A stretch of DNA of 64,000 bases from Halomarina ordinaria (GCF_030553305.1 NZ_JARRAH010000003.1:1-64000), one strand, 5' to 3'; counted from the stretch's first letter, positions 16,488 through 26,308 are shown. Translations and numbers: made by a program. The notes: a model not told the origin generated them from the sequence alone.

Positions 16488-17246
16488 TTACCCGTACGTG
16501 AGATTGATCTCGATGACGTTGGCCGTGCTCTTGATGAGCCGCGGGAGTTCCTCGGTGAACCACTCCCCGCGCATGCGGCTCTTCGGCCCCGAGACGCTCA
16601 CGCCCCCCACGACGGTGTCGTCGGTGACGATGGGGGCGGCGACGCACTGGAGACCCTTGAGTCGCTCCTCGCGGTCGAATGCGTGTCCCTGCTCCTTGAC
16701 GGCCTCGAGTTCCGCGAACAGTTCGTCGCGGTCGGTGATGGTGTGAGGCGTCGCCGCCGGGAGGCCGTGCTGGTCGATGATGGCGTCGACGCGCTCTTCG
16801 GGCAGGTGCGCCATGACCGCCTTGCCGAACGCCATCGTGTGGAGGTGGACGCGCTTCCCCTCGTAGGTGTCCATGTGGACCGCGTCCGACCCCTTCTCCC
16901 GGTAGATGAAGACGCCGCGACCGTGCTCCTCGACGAGGAGGTTCACCATCTCGTCGGTCTGCTCGGCGAGCTTGTCTATCTCCGGGGGGCCGACCCGCGA
17001 GAGGAGCCGTCGGTTGCGAGCGTACTCGCCGAGGTGGAGGAAGCGCAGGCCGACGTCGTAGGTACCGTCGCGCTTCACGACGTACTCGTTGCGTTCGAGC
17101 GTCGTCAGGTGGTTGTAGACGGTGCTCTTGGGCAGTTCGAGGTGATGTGCCAGTTCCGTCACCCCCGCTCCCTTGCGTTCCATGAGCGCCTCGATGATCC
17201 GAAAGCTGGTTTCGGTCGCTTGCACCGTCGGGGCGTTCGATTGCAT
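16488..17246 (-). CDS. IclR-family transcriptional regulator
   Basis: A 252-residue regulator. The N-terminal winged helix contains SFRIIEALMERKGAGVTELAHHL and the recognition helix KSTVYNHLTTL. The C-terminal IclR effector domain includes HTMAFGKAVMAHLPEERV and GGVSVSGPKSRMRGEWF near the end. IclR proteins sense small organic acids. It is divergent from an MFS transporter and heads a cluster of organic-acid genes, so it probably controls part of this island. Candidate dyad operators lie just upstream, one overlapping its probable transcription start. Confidence 0.92.
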   Translation of the reverse strand: MQSNAPTVQATETSFRIIEALMERKGAGVTELAHHLELPKSTVYNHLTTLERNEYVVKRDGTYDVGLRFLHLGEYARNRRLLSRVGPPEIDKLAEQTDEMVNLLVEEHGRGVFIYREKGSDAVHMDTYEGKRVHLHTMAFGKAVMAHLPEERVDAIIDQHGLPAATPHTITDRDELFAELEAVKEQGHAFDREERLKGLQCVAAPIVTDDTVVGGVSVSGPKSRMRGEWFTEELPRLIKSTANVIEINLTYG

Positions 17247-17759
17247 AGCGTGTCTTCGCTGGTCGCACCCTTAGCTCCTCTGGCGAATCACACGTTCAGA
17301 AGAGCTGAACAGAATATATAGGAAAGTATGTCTGTGTTTACTACGTAGTAGTCTGAAAATAGAAACTACCACACTGCCCGTGAAAGACGGACGGATGGGC
17401 CGCCCGTTCGGTTCTGTTCGTGTCACTCTACTGTACTCCCGACCAACTGTTCACTCAGGCTGAACGGACGCGACCTCGACACTACTCGAACTGAACTGTA
17501 AAAGTACAAACTTCGTCCAACGTGCTTTCGATTCATTGTCCGTTACGTTAATGAACGTCCTCTCTGGGGTTGGAACGTCCGATAGAGGGCCGTTCAGTTG
17601 TGTGACTCGTCGACGTGTCCCACGCTCGACGGTCCCTCGGTGCGCGTGGCGGCCCGTCACTCTGCGGCCGATACTGCTCCGACAGGTTCGCTTAATATCC
17701 CGGGTCTCACTGTATCCCGTACGTTCGACCATGATACTTACGCACGTCGACGGGGGCCG
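17247..17759. promoter_or_regulatory. IclR-MFS divergent control region with two GTTCA-N7-TGAAC dyads
   Basis: Two copies of the same dyad are present: 17294-17310 (extended to GTTCAG-N5-CTGAAC) and 17449-17465. The first lies just downstream, on the minus strand, of a TATA-like run (17313-17320), so it would overlap the iclR transcription start. A 12-bp perfect palindrome, TACTACGTAGTA, is at 17339-17350. For the MFS gene, a TATA-like CTTAATATC lies near 17691-17699. No other gene is evident in these 510 nt except a 10-codon frame at 17731-17763 whose stop overlaps the MFS start. Confidence 0.6.
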
Positions 17760-18971
17760 GTGAGGGTGGCCGACGACGACAACGCCATCGCGGGGTTCAC
17801 CATGCTCGCCCACGGGACGTTCCACACCTACGAGCTGTCGATTCCCATCTTCATCGTCATCTGGCTCGACGTCTTCGACGTCTCCGCGGCCGTCCTCGGG
17901 ACCGTCATCGGTCTCGGCTACGGCCTCATCGGCGTCGGGGCGGTCCCCAGCGGTATCCTCGCGGACCGGTTCGGGTCGCGGACGCTCATCGTCGCGAGCG
18001 TCGTCGGTATGGCCGGGGGGTTCTTCCTGTTGAGCCTGGCGCCGAACGTCTACGTGCTGGCGCTCGCCATCATGCTCTGGGGGATGGCGGCGAGCATCTA
18101 CCACCCCGCCGGCCTCTCGCTCATCAGCCGGTGTGCGACCGAGCGCGGGACCGTCTTCGCGTACCACGGCGTCGGCGGGAACGTCGGGACGGCGCTCGGC
18201 CCGCTCGTCGCGGCCCTCCTGCTCGTGTTCCTCGACTGGCAGTGGGTGGTCCGACTGCTCGCGCTCCCGGCCATCCCCGTCGTCCTCTTCGGGTCACGCA
18301 TCAGCTTCGACGAGGCCATCGAGCCGTCCTCGACCGACGGCGGGAACGACTCGTTCGACCTCCGGTCCGTCCTCTCGCAGTCGCGCCTGCTGTTCACCGC
18401 CGGCTTCACGCTCGCGTTCGTCGTCGTCCTCCTCTACGGGACGTACTACCGCGGGTTGTTGACCTTCCTGCCGGACATGATCGCCGACCTCCCCCTGTTC
18501 GAGCCTATCTCCCTGTACGGTCGGACCGCGGAACCCGCCCAGTACGTCTACACCGGCCTGCTGATGGTGGGCATCCTCGGGCAGTACACGGGTGGGCGCG
18601 TCACCGACCACGTGCGGACGGAGTACGCGTTGCTCGCCGCGCTCGCGGCGCTGTCCGCCCTGGCGTTCGTCTTCCTGCCGTCGTCGACGCTCGGCGTCGC
18701 GCCGTTCCTGGTCGTCTGCGCGCTGCTCGGGTTCACCCTCTACGCGACGGCCCCCATCTATCAGGTCGTCATCGCGGAACGGGCCGACGAGACCGTCCAC
18801 GGGCTCTCCTACGGCTTCACCTACCTCGGGATGTTCGGCATCGGCTCCGCCGGGGCGGCGCTCGCCGGGGCGCTGCTCACCTACTTCGACGCGCCGGTCC
18901 TGCTCGGGGTGCTCGGCGCCATCGCGGCGGCCGCGGCGCTCCTCTGCGTGGTGCTCCTCCGGCGAGCGTGA
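17760..18971 (+). CDS. MFS transporter
   Basis: A 403-residue permease with about 12 membrane spans. It starts FTMLAHGTFHTYELSIPIFIVIW and carries the MFS loop 2-3 motif as GILADRFGSRTLI. Later elements are GMAASIYHPAGLSLISR and YHGVGGNVGTALGPLVAALL. The pattern resembles the haloarchaeal MFS branch used for organic acids or drugs; substrate unknown. There is no ATG in frame before the first span. GTG at 17760 (or 17766) is the only plausible start, and a longer reading from 17598 is not acidic or conserved-looking. It is divergent from iclR and so likely regulated by it. Confidence 0.88.
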   Translation: MRVADDDNAIAGFTMLAHGTFHTYELSIPIFIVIWLDVFDVSAAVLGTVIGLGYGLIGVGAVPSGILADRFGSRTLIVASVVGMAGGFFLLSLAPNVYVLALAIMLWGMAASIYHPAGLSLISRCATERGTVFAYHGVGGNVGTALGPLVAALLLVFLDWQWVVRLLALPAIPVVLFGSRISFDEAIEPSSTDGGNDSFDLRSVLSQSRLLFTAGFTLAFVVVLLYGTYYRGLLTFLPDMIADLPLFEPISLYGRTAEPAQYVYTGLLMVGILGQYTGGRVTDHVRTEYALLAALAALSALAFVFLPSSTLGVAPFLVVCALLGFTLYATAPIYQVVIAERADETVHGLSYGFTYLGMFGIGSAGAALAGALLTYFDAPVLLGVLGAIAAAAALLCVVLLRRA

Positions 18972-19007
18972 GCGCACGCCCGACCCGAGGTCCGTTCGCC
19001 GCGTCGC

Positions 19008-19946
19008 TCAGGCGACGCGGTTCCTGAGTTCCTCGCCGTCCTGGTAGCGCGCGACGTTCTCCTTCACCAGGTCCGCGATGTCGAGGTGGTAGCGGTTCGT
19101 CGCCGACCCCTTGTGCGGCGTGATGATGACCTCCTCCATGTCCCACAGCGGCGAGGACTCGGGCAGCGGTTCCGTCTCGAAGACGTCCGCGCCGGCGCCG
19201 GCGATGGCCCCCGACTCCAGCGCCGAGACGAGCGCCGACTCGTCGACGATGGGGCCGCGGGCGACGTTGACGAGGTAGGCGTCCTCGCGCATCGCGTCGA
19301 ACTCCGCCTCGGCGAACAGGCCGTCGGTCGCCGGCGTGTGCGGCAGGGCGATGGCGACGAAACGGGCGTCGGCGACGGCGTCGTGCAGTTCGTCGGGGTC
19401 GAACAGTTCGGAGACGCCGGGGACGGGGTCGTCCGAGCGGCGCACCCCGACGACGTCCATGCCGAGCGCGTCGGCCCGCCGGGCGATGCCCTCCCCGATG
19501 GTGCCGAGGCCGACGACGCACAGGCGCTCGTTCTCGACGGTGAACGGGCGTTCGTAGTCGGGGGTGTACCACGCTCGCTCCCCCTGGTGGTCCCGGTAGA
19601 GGTGGAGGAGGCGGGCGAACGAGAGCATGAGGCCGACGGCCACCTCCCCGACGGTCGCGCCGTGGATACCGCTGCTGTTGGTCAGCGGGATGCCGGCGGC
19701 CTCGTACGCTTCGGTGTCGAACTCGTCGTACCCGGCGCGGGCGCAGTGGACCCACCCCGCGTCGAGGTACTCCGGCCGCGGCACGTAGGAGACGACGCCG
19801 TCGGTCGCCTCGTACTCCCGGCCGTCCCCGACGAGTTCGACCGGAATCGAGAGGTCGTCGAACGCCTCGACGAAGTCGTGCTTGGGGATGACGTTGTCGA
19901 CCGACTCGTGGACGTACAGCTGTTCGAGGGGGGGCCGTTCGGACAT
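19008..19946 (-). CDS. D-2-hydroxyacid dehydrogenase (NAD-binding)
   Basis: A 312-residue member of the D-isomer-specific 2-hydroxyacid dehydrogenase family, which interconverts D-2-hydroxy and 2-oxo acids. It has the Rossmann motif VVGLGTIGEGIARRA (GxGxxG), the catalytic arginine in LVNVARGPIVDE, the glutamate in DVFETEPLP and the histidine in ITPHKG. ATG at 19946 is chosen; a longer reading is basic. It converges on the MFS gene with a 36-nt gap and is divergent from the ThDP enzyme, with which it shares a 160-nt promoter region. Its role fits the reduction or oxidation of the ThDP enzyme's 2-oxo acid substrate. Confidence 0.9.
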   Translation of the reverse strand: MSERPPLEQLYVHESVDNVIPKHDFVEAFDDLSIPVELVGDGREYEATDGVVSYVPRPEYLDAGWVHCARAGYDEFDTEAYEAAGIPLTNSSGIHGATVGEVAVGLMLSFARLLHLYRDHQGERAWYTPDYERPFTVENERLCVVGLGTIGEGIARRADALGMDVVGVRRSDDPVPGVSELFDPDELHDAVADARFVAIALPHTPATDGLFAEAEFDAMREDAYLVNVARGPIVDESALVSALESGAIAGAGADVFETEPLPESSPLWDMEEVIITPHKGSATNRYHLDIADLVKENVARYQDGEELRNRVA

Positions 19947-20105
19947 GGTCGGCGGGTGCGGAGTGGACCGTATTGAAGCTTTCGAGGGGGCGGCGCGGCC
20001 ATCCGGACGCGTGACCGGGGAAGGGGCAATTATCCGCACGAGTAGAAGGCTTTATGACCTCGGTGAAGAAGGACTGTAGATAATCGCCGGAGCGAAGTGA
20101 ATCTC

Positions 20106-21716
20106 ATGGATGTAAACACCGCAATCGCGAACGTACTGAAAGAGGAAGGAATCGACTACCTGCTCGGGTTCCCGAGCAACCCCCTGTTCGACACCGGCAT
20201 CGCCGAGGACGTCGGCATCCGGACCATCATCACCCGCCAGGAACGTACCGCGGCCCACATGGCCGACGCCATCGGGCGGCTCTCCTCGGGCGACGACATC
20301 GCCGCGTTCGCCTGTCAGCACGGCCCGGGGACCGAGAACTCCATCGGCGGCATCGCCCAGGCCTACGGCGAGTCCGCCCCGATGGTCGCCATCCCCGCCG
20401 GCTACGACCGGGCGAAGACGGACGTCGACCCCAAGTTCAACTCGCTGCTCAACTACCAGCACGTCAGCAAGTCCTGCGAACAGCTCACCGACCCCGACGC
20501 CGTCGGCGAGACGATGCGCCGGGCGTTCAGCGCGGCGCGCAACGGCCGCCCCCGCCCCGCCGTCGTCGAGGTCCCGAAGGACGTGTTCTGGGAGGACGTC
20601 CCGAGCGGCCTCGACTACACGACCACCTCCGCGAGCCGCTCGGGGCCCGACCCCGAGAACGTCGAGTCGGTCGCCGACGTCCTCGCGGACGCCGAGCGGC
20701 CGGTCATCTACGCCGGCCAGGGCGTCCACTACGCGAAGGGCTGGGACGCGCTGACGGAACTCGCCGAGACGCTCGAGGCACCGGTCGCGACCAGCCTCAA
20801 CGGCAAGAGCGCGTTCCCCGAGGACCACCCGCTCTCGCTCGGCGCCGGCAGCAAGAGCGAACCGGGGCAGCTCGCACACTTCCTGCGCGAGGCGGACGTC
20901 ATCTTCGGCATCGGCTGCAGCTTCACCCAGACCGCCTACGGTATCACCGTCCCCGAGGGCAAGACCGTCGTCCACGCGACGCTCGACCCCACCGACATCA
21001 ACAAGGACGTCGAGGCGGCGCACTCGCTCGTCGGCGACGCGAAGCTCACCCTCGAGGCGCTCGTCGAGGCGGTCGACGGTCGCGTCGAGGCGGACCGCGG
21101 TCGCTTCGACGACGTCGCCGCCGAGATCGAAGAGGTCCGGTCGGCGTGGCTCGCCGAGTGGGAGGGGAAGCTCACCTCCGAGGAGACGCCCATCAACCCC
21201 TACCGCGTCATCCACGAGCTGACGAACGTCGTCGACGCGAGCGAGACCATCATCACGGCCGACGCCGGCAACCCGCGTGACTTCCTCGCGCCGTTCTACG
21301 AGTGCACGGAGCCGCTCACGTACATCGGCTGGGGGAAGACCACGCAGCTCGGCTACGGCCTCGGGCTGGCGCTGGGCGCGAAGCTCTACCAGCCGGAGAA
21401 GCTCTGCATCAACATCATGGGCGACGGTGCCATCGGGATGACCGGCCTCGACTTCGAGACGGCCGTCCGCGAGGACCTCCCCATCCTGACCATCCACCTC
21501 AACAACTACGAGATGGCGTCCTACGACACGCCGTTCGGCGGCGACTTCGCCGACGTCGGGAAGGCGCTCGGCGGCTACGGCGAGCGCGTCGAGGACCCCG
21601 AGGAGGTCGCCCCGGCCCTCGAACGCGCCATCGAGAAGACGGAGGAGGGGACGCCCGCGCTGCTGGAGTTCATCACGGCCAAGGAGACGGAGCTGTCGCG
21701 GCCCGACCTCGAGTAG
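20106..21716 (+). CDS. Thiamine-diphosphate-dependent enzyme (acetolactate synthase / 2-oxoacid decarboxylase fold)
   Basis: A 536-residue three-domain ThDP enzyme. The N-terminal PYR domain has the activating glutamate in TRQERTAAHMADAIGR. The central domain has VIYAGQGVHY. The C-terminal PP domain has the GDG...NN cofactor motif (MGDGAIGMTGLDF through HLNNYEM). The substrate cannot be read from sequence; relatives include acetolactate synthase, benzoylformate decarboxylase, glyoxylate carboligase and oxalyl-CoA decarboxylase. The next gene is a family III CoA-transferase, as in Frc/Oxc oxalate systems, but the diagnostic oxalyl-CoA decarboxylase start is absent. ATG at 20106 is preferred to GTG at 20097. 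Confidence 0.85.
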   Translation: MDVNTAIANVLKEEGIDYLLGFPSNPLFDTGIAEDVGIRTIITRQERTAAHMADAIGRLSSGDDIAAFACQHGPGTENSIGGIAQAYGESAPMVAIPAGYDRAKTDVDPKFNSLLNYQHVSKSCEQLTDPDAVGETMRRAFSAARNGRPRPAVVEVPKDVFWEDVPSGLDYTTTSASRSGPDPENVESVADVLADAERPVIYAGQGVHYAKGWDALTELAETLEAPVATSLNGKSAFPEDHPLSLGAGSKSEPGQLAHFLREADVIFGIGCSFTQTAYGITVPEGKTVVHATLDPTDINKDVEAAHSLVGDAKLTLEALVEAVDGRVEADRGRFDDVAAEIEEVRSAWLAEWEGKLTSEETPINPYRVIHELTNVVDASETIITADAGNPRDFLAPFYECTEPLTYIGWGKTTQLGYGLGLALGAKLYQPEKLCINIMGDGAIGMTGLDFETAVREDLPILTIHLNNYEMASYDTPFGGDFADVGKALGGYGERVEDPEEVAPALERAIEKTEEGTPALLEFITAKETELSRPDLE

Positions 21717-21847
21717 CGTCGCCCTCACGGGCGGCTCGATTCCTTCGCGCTCTGGCCTGTCCCGTCGGTGAACGGCGGTGCGCTCCGCTCTTCGAGACAG
21801 CGTCGCCGACGGGAACGTTTAAGCGGGGAACCCGGCATTGTCGTCTC

Positions 21848-23110
21848 ATGGGTACCGAGAACACGGCTCGCGACCGGATACTGGACGGCATCACCGTCGT
21901 CGACCTGACGACGTTCGTGACCGGCGGCTTCGCCACCCTGATGCTCGCGAACCAGGGCGCGGAGGTCATCAAGGTCGAGCGTCCCGGCGCGGGCGACGAC
22001 AGCCGCCACTCCGGCCCGCCGTTCGTCTCGACGGAGGGGTACGACGGCCCCGGGCGGTCGGCGTCCGACCACGGCGAGTCGCCGTACTTCTGGACGGTCA
22101 ACTACGACAAGAAGAGCGTCGAACTGAACCTGAAGTCCGAGGCCGGCCTGAACGCGCTGTTCGACCTCATCGAGGAGGCGGACGTGGTCGTCGAGAACTT
22201 CCGTCCCGGCACCGCCGAACGCCTCGGTGTCGGCTACGAGAACGTCCGGGCCGTCAACGAGGACGTCGTCTACTGTTCCATCTCGGCGTTCGGCGAGACC
22301 GGGCCGTGGAGCGCGCGCCCGGGGTACGACCTGCTCGTCCAGGGGATGAGCGGCATCATGAGCGTCACCGGGCCGGAGGACGGCGACCCCGCGAAGGTGG
22401 GCCTCCCCCAGACGGACCTCATCACGGCGATGTGGGCCGCCTTCGGCATCCTCGGCGCGCTCTACCGCCGCGAGCGGACGGGCGAGGGCGAGCGCGTCGA
22501 ACTCGGCATGCTCGACGCGGCGCTCCCGTGGCTCACCAAGCAGGCGGCGAAGGCGTTCGTCGGCGAGGCCCCCGGTCGCATGGGGACGAAAGACCCCGTC
22601 ATCGCCCCCTACCAGAGCTACCCCACGGCCGACGGCTACGTCAACGTCGCCTGCGGCAACCAGAAGCTCTGGGAGGAGTTCTGCGAGGGTATCGGCCGGG
22701 AGGACCTCCTCTCCGACGAGCGCTTCACCTCGAACCCCGACCGGGTCGAGCACATGGACGAACTGGAGGCGGAACTCTCGGCGACGCTCCGCGAGCGCCC
22801 GACCGACGAGTGGGTCGACCTGCTCGCCGACGAGCGCGGCCTCCCGGTCGGCCCCGTCTACGAGGTGGGCGAGGCGCTCGACAACGAGCAGGTGAACGCG
22901 CGCGGCGTCGTCCGGACGCTCGAACACCCCGCCGCGGGCGAGATGCCCGTCATCGAACACCCGCTGAACTTCACGAGCGCGGAGAGCGGCTTCGAGGAGG
23001 CGCCGCCGCTGCTGGGCGAGGACACCGAGTCGGTGCTCCGGGCGGCGGGCTACGACGACCACGACATCGAGGCGCTCCGCGAGGCGGACGGCATTCCCGA
23101 CCGGGAGTAA
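21848..23110 (+). CDS. Family III (CaiB/BaiF) acyl-CoA transferase
   Basis: A 420-residue CoA-transferase that moves CoA between carboxylic acids. Family landmarks are LANQGAEVIKVERPG, VVENFRPGTAERLG, FGETGPWSARPGYD, and the catalytic aspartate at residue 190 (PQTDLITAM), aligned with Asp169 of formyl-CoA transferase. The start is clear: the TATA-like GTTTAAGC (21818-21825) is about 25 nt before ATG 21848, so the transcript is probably leaderless. A longer in-frame reading upstream overlaps the ThDP gene and is rejected. The partner acid is unknown; context favours a dicarboxylate or hydroxy acid. Confidence 0.9.
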   Translation: MGTENTARDRILDGITVVDLTTFVTGGFATLMLANQGAEVIKVERPGAGDDSRHSGPPFVSTEGYDGPGRSASDHGESPYFWTVNYDKKSVELNLKSEAGLNALFDLIEEADVVVENFRPGTAERLGVGYENVRAVNEDVVYCSISAFGETGPWSARPGYDLLVQGMSGIMSVTGPEDGDPAKVGLPQTDLITAMWAAFGILGALYRRERTGEGERVELGMLDAALPWLTKQAAKAFVGEAPGRMGTKDPVIAPYQSYPTADGYVNVACGNQKLWEEFCEGIGREDLLSDERFTSNPDRVEHMDELEAELSATLRERPTDEWVDLLADERGLPVGPVYEVGEALDNEQVNARGVVRTLEHPAAGEMPVIEHPLNFTSAESGFEEAPPLLGEDTESVLRAAGYDDHDIEALREADGIPDRE

Positions 23111-23338
23111 CCGGTCTCCAACACGCCCTGCCGGCGATGGCGCAACAGTTATGTGCGACGACTGGTTGGGTGTAACACACACGCGGCGCCCGTCGTCGAG
23201 CACCCGAGCGCCGTCGCACGTCGTCGTTTTCCCACCGGTCGGGCCGACGGTCGACCGGGGACTGACGACCGACGACGAGCGACCGACACTGCCTCCGCGG
23301 CGGGCGTGACGACGCTGCAACACCACAGTCGAGTATAA

Positions 23339-26308
23339 ATGGGAACACGCAACCAGACAGCAGACGGCGACCCGGCGACCGACAGTCGGGCGAACTACGA
23401 CTACCGAAACGACACGACCGACCGGCCGGGCCTCGTCACGGACCTGGAGGCACGCGTCTCCGGCGACGTCCGCTTCGACGAGTACTCGAAGCAACTGTAC
23501 GCGACCGACGCGAGCGCCTACGAGGTGACGCCCATCGGCGTCGTCTACCCCACGTCGACCGACGACGTGGCGTCGGTGATGACCTACTGTGCCGCCCGAA
23601 AGATACCCGTCCTCCCGCGCGGCGGCGGGACGAGCCTCGCGGGCCAGGCGGTCAACGAGGCCGTCGTCCTCGACTTCTCCCGGTACATGGACCGGATGGT
23701 CGACGTCGACCCGGAGGCGCGTCTGGCGCGGGCACAGTCGGGCATCACCCTCGGCGAACTCGACCGGACGCTCGAACCCCACGGGCTGAAGTTCGCGCCC
23801 GACCCGTCGACGGCCGACCGGAGCGCCCTCGGCGGCGCCATCGGCAACAACACGACCGGGGCGCACTCGCTGCTCTACGGCAAGACCGACGCCTACGTCG
23901 AGGAGATAGAGGCCGTCCTCGCCGACGGGAGCGTCGTCACCTTCGGAGAGCTGTCGGTCGAGGAACTGCGCGAGAAGGCCGACCCCGACGCCGACCTCGA
24001 AGCCGGCATCTACCACGAAGTCGTCCGGGTCATCGACGAGGAGGCCGAGGCCGTCGACGAGCGCTACCCGAGCCTGAAGCGCAACGTCTCCGGCTACAAC
24101 CTCGACGTCCTCGTCGACGAGGCCCGGGAGGGGACGGTGAACCTCGCGCGCCTGCTGGTCGGCAGCGAGGGGACGCTCGCCATCGTCACCGAGGCGACCG
24201 TCTCGCTCGAACCCATCCCGGAGACGAAGGCGCTCGGACTGCTCACCTACCACAGCCTCATCGACGCGATGGACGACGTCGCCGCCATCCTCGACCACGA
24301 ACCGGCCGCGGTCGAGGTGCTCGACGGCGTGCTGGTCGAACTCGCGCGCGGCCTGGAGGAGTTCAAGGACGTCATCGGCATCCTCCCCGACGAGACGGAC
24401 ACCTTCCTGCTGGTCGAGTTCTACGCCGACAGCGACGAGGAGCGCCGCGAGCGCGTCGAGGCGCTGCTCGCGGACCGCGTCGGCGACCTGGCGTTCGACG
24501 GCCTGGAGGCGTACGACCCCGCCACACAGAAGTCGTTCTGGAAGATGCGCAAGGCGTCGACGCCCATCCTGCTCTCGCGGACGGGCGACGAGAAGCACAT
24601 CGCCTTCATCGAGGACATCGCCATCCCGCCGGAACACCTCACCGCCTACACCGCGGACTTCCAGCAGATATTCGAGGACCACGACACGTTCGGCAGTTTC
24701 TACGCCCACGCCGGACCGGGTTGCATGCACGTCCGTCCGCTCATCAACACGAAGACCGCCGAGGGCGTCGAGACGATGGTCTCCATCTCCGACGCGGCGA
24801 CCGACCTCGCCGTGAAGTACGGCGGGTCGGTCTCTGGTGAGCACGGCGACGGCCGCGCCCGGACCCAGTGGAACCACAAGCTCTACGGCGACCACCTCTG
24901 GAACGTCTTTCGCGACCTGAAGTCGGCGTTCGACCCCGACTGGCTGCTCAATCCCGGGTCGGTCTGCGGCGACTTCGACATGAGCGAGAACCTCCGCTTC
25001 GGCCCCGAGTACGACTTCGAGGCGGGCTTCGACCCGACGCTCAACTGGGAGAACGAGAACGGCTTCCAGGGGATGGTCGAACTCTGTCACGGCTGCGGCG
25101 GCTGTCGCACCAGCCAGGAGGGGGCCGGCGGGGTGATGTGCCCGACCTACCGTGCCTCCCGGGAGGAGATAACGTCGACGCGCGGGCGGGCGAACATGCT
25201 CCGTCAGGCCATGAGCGGCGACCTCCCGGAGGAGGAACACCTCGACGTGGAGTTCATGCACGAGGTGCTCGACCTCTGTGTCGGCTGCAAGGGCTGTGCG
25301 AAGGATTGCCCGAGCGAGGTCGACATGGCCAAGATGAAGGTGGAAGTCGAGAACGAGTACCAGCAGCGCCACGGCTCCAGCCTCCGTACGAAGCTCTTCG
25401 CGAACATCGACCGCCTCTCGGTACTCGGCAGCGCCTTCGCCCCCGTCTCGAACTGGGCGAGCAAGGTGCCGGGGTCGCGCCTCCTCATGGAGAAGACCGT
25501 CGGCATCGCCCGCGAGCGCTCGCTTCCCGAGTTCCACCGCGAGTCGATGGTCGACTGGTTCGAGGCCCGCGGCGGGTCGCGCGTCTCGCGCGCGGAGGCC
25601 GACCGGAGCGTCCTGCTCTTTCCCGACACGTACACCAACTACAACAGCCCGAAGGCGGGGAAGGCGGCCGTTCGCGTCCTCGAAGCCGCGAACGTCCACG
25701 TCCGGGTTCCCGACGACGTGACCGGGAGCGGTCGGCCCGCCCACTCCAAGGGACTGCTCGGGAAGTCGCGCGAGCAGGCCCGAGAGAACGTCCGGGCGCT
25801 CGCCCCCGAGGTCCGCGACGGGTGGGACGTCGTCGTCGTCGAGCCGTCGGACGCCGTCATGCTCCAGTCTGACTACCTCGACCTCCTCTCGGGGAGCGAC
25901 GTCGAGACGGTCGCGGCCAACGCCTACGGCGTCATGGAGTACCTCGACACCCACCGCCTCGACGAGGCCATCGAGTTCGGTGCGGTGAGCGAGTCGCTCA
26001 CCTACCACGGCCACTGTCACCAGAAGGCGACGAAGAAGGACCACCACGCGGTGGGCGTCCTCCGCCGTGCCGGGTACGCCGTCGACCCGCTCGACTCGTC
26101 GTGCTGCGGGATGGCCGGGACGTTCGGTTACGAGGCCGAACACTACTCCATGAGTCAGGCCATCGGGAACATGCTGTTCGAGCAGATAGCCGAGAGCGAC
26201 GGGGACAGCGTCACCGCGCCCGGCGCGTCCTGCCAGACACAGATCGGCGACCACGAGGGCGAGAAGCCGCCCCACCCCGTCGAGAAACTCGCCGCCGCGC
26301 TGGCCTAG
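23339..26308 (+). CDS. FAD-linked D-lactate/2-hydroxyglutarate-type dehydrogenase fused to Fe-S GlpC-like domains
   Basis: A 989-residue single-chain oxidoreductase. The PCMH FAD-binding domain (about 50-260) has PRGGGTSLAGQ and ALGGAIGNNTTG. The FAD-oxidase C-terminal domain (about 260-550) ends with GEHGDGRAR. Two 4Fe-4S sites follow: C-x2-C-x2-C near residue 583 and CVGCKGCAKDCPSE near 647. A CCG heterodisulfide-reductase/GlpC-like domain (about 740-980) contains HGHCHQKA and SSCCGMAGTFG. Such fusions oxidise D-2-hydroxy acids and pass electrons to the quinone pool. It shares a 4-nt CTAG with the convergent amidohydrolase, both stops being TAG. It probably provides the oxidising step of the island. 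Confidence 0.9.
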   Translation: MGTRNQTADGDPATDSRANYDYRNDTTDRPGLVTDLEARVSGDVRFDEYSKQLYATDASAYEVTPIGVVYPTSTDDVASVMTYCAARKIPVLPRGGGTSLAGQAVNEAVVLDFSRYMDRMVDVDPEARLARAQSGITLGELDRTLEPHGLKFAPDPSTADRSALGGAIGNNTTGAHSLLYGKTDAYVEEIEAVLADGSVVTFGELSVEELREKADPDADLEAGIYHEVVRVIDEEAEAVDERYPSLKRNVSGYNLDVLVDEAREGTVNLARLLVGSEGTLAIVTEATVSLEPIPETKALGLLTYHSLIDAMDDVAAILDHEPAAVEVLDGVLVELARGLEEFKDVIGILPDETDTFLLVEFYADSDEERRERVEALLADRVGDLAFDGLEAYDPATQKSFWKMRKASTPILLSRTGDEKHIAFIEDIAIPPEHLTAYTADFQQIFEDHDTFGSFYAHAGPGCMHVRPLINTKTAEGVETMVSISDAATDLAVKYGGSVSGEHGDGRARTQWNHKLYGDHLWNVFRDLKSAFDPDWLLNPGSVCGDFDMSENLRFGPEYDFEAGFDPTLNWENENGFQGMVELCHGCGGCRTSQEGAGGVMCPTYRASREEITSTRGRANMLRQAMSGDLPEEEHLDVEFMHEVLDLCVGCKGCAKDCPSEVDMAKMKVEVENEYQQRHGSSLRTKLFANIDRLSVLGSAFAPVSNWASKVPGSRLLMEKTVGIARERSLPEFHRESMVDWFEARGGSRVSRAEADRSVLLFPDTYTNYNSPKAGKAAVRVLEAANVHVRVPDDVTGSGRPAHSKGLLGKSREQARENVRALAPEVRDGWDVVVVEPSDAVMLQSDYLDLLSGSDVETVAANAYGVMEYLDTHRLDEAIEFGAVSESLTYHGHCHQKATKKDHHAVGVLRRAGYAVDPLDSSCCGMAGTFGYEAEHYSMSQAIGNMLFEQIAESDGDSVTAPGASCQTQIGDHEGEKPPHPVEKLAAALA

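Noticed and set aside
21302-21847. N-terminal extension of the first CoA-transferase
   Set aside because: It overlaps the ThDP enzyme in another frame; the TATA-like box and ATG at 21848 explain the start.
20106-23110. Assignment of the ThDP enzyme and CoA-transferase as oxalyl-CoA decarboxylase and formyl-CoA transferase
   Set aside because: Gene pairing fits, but the N-terminal and substrate-loop sequences do not match the oxalyl-CoA decarboxylase patterns I know, so a general name was kept.
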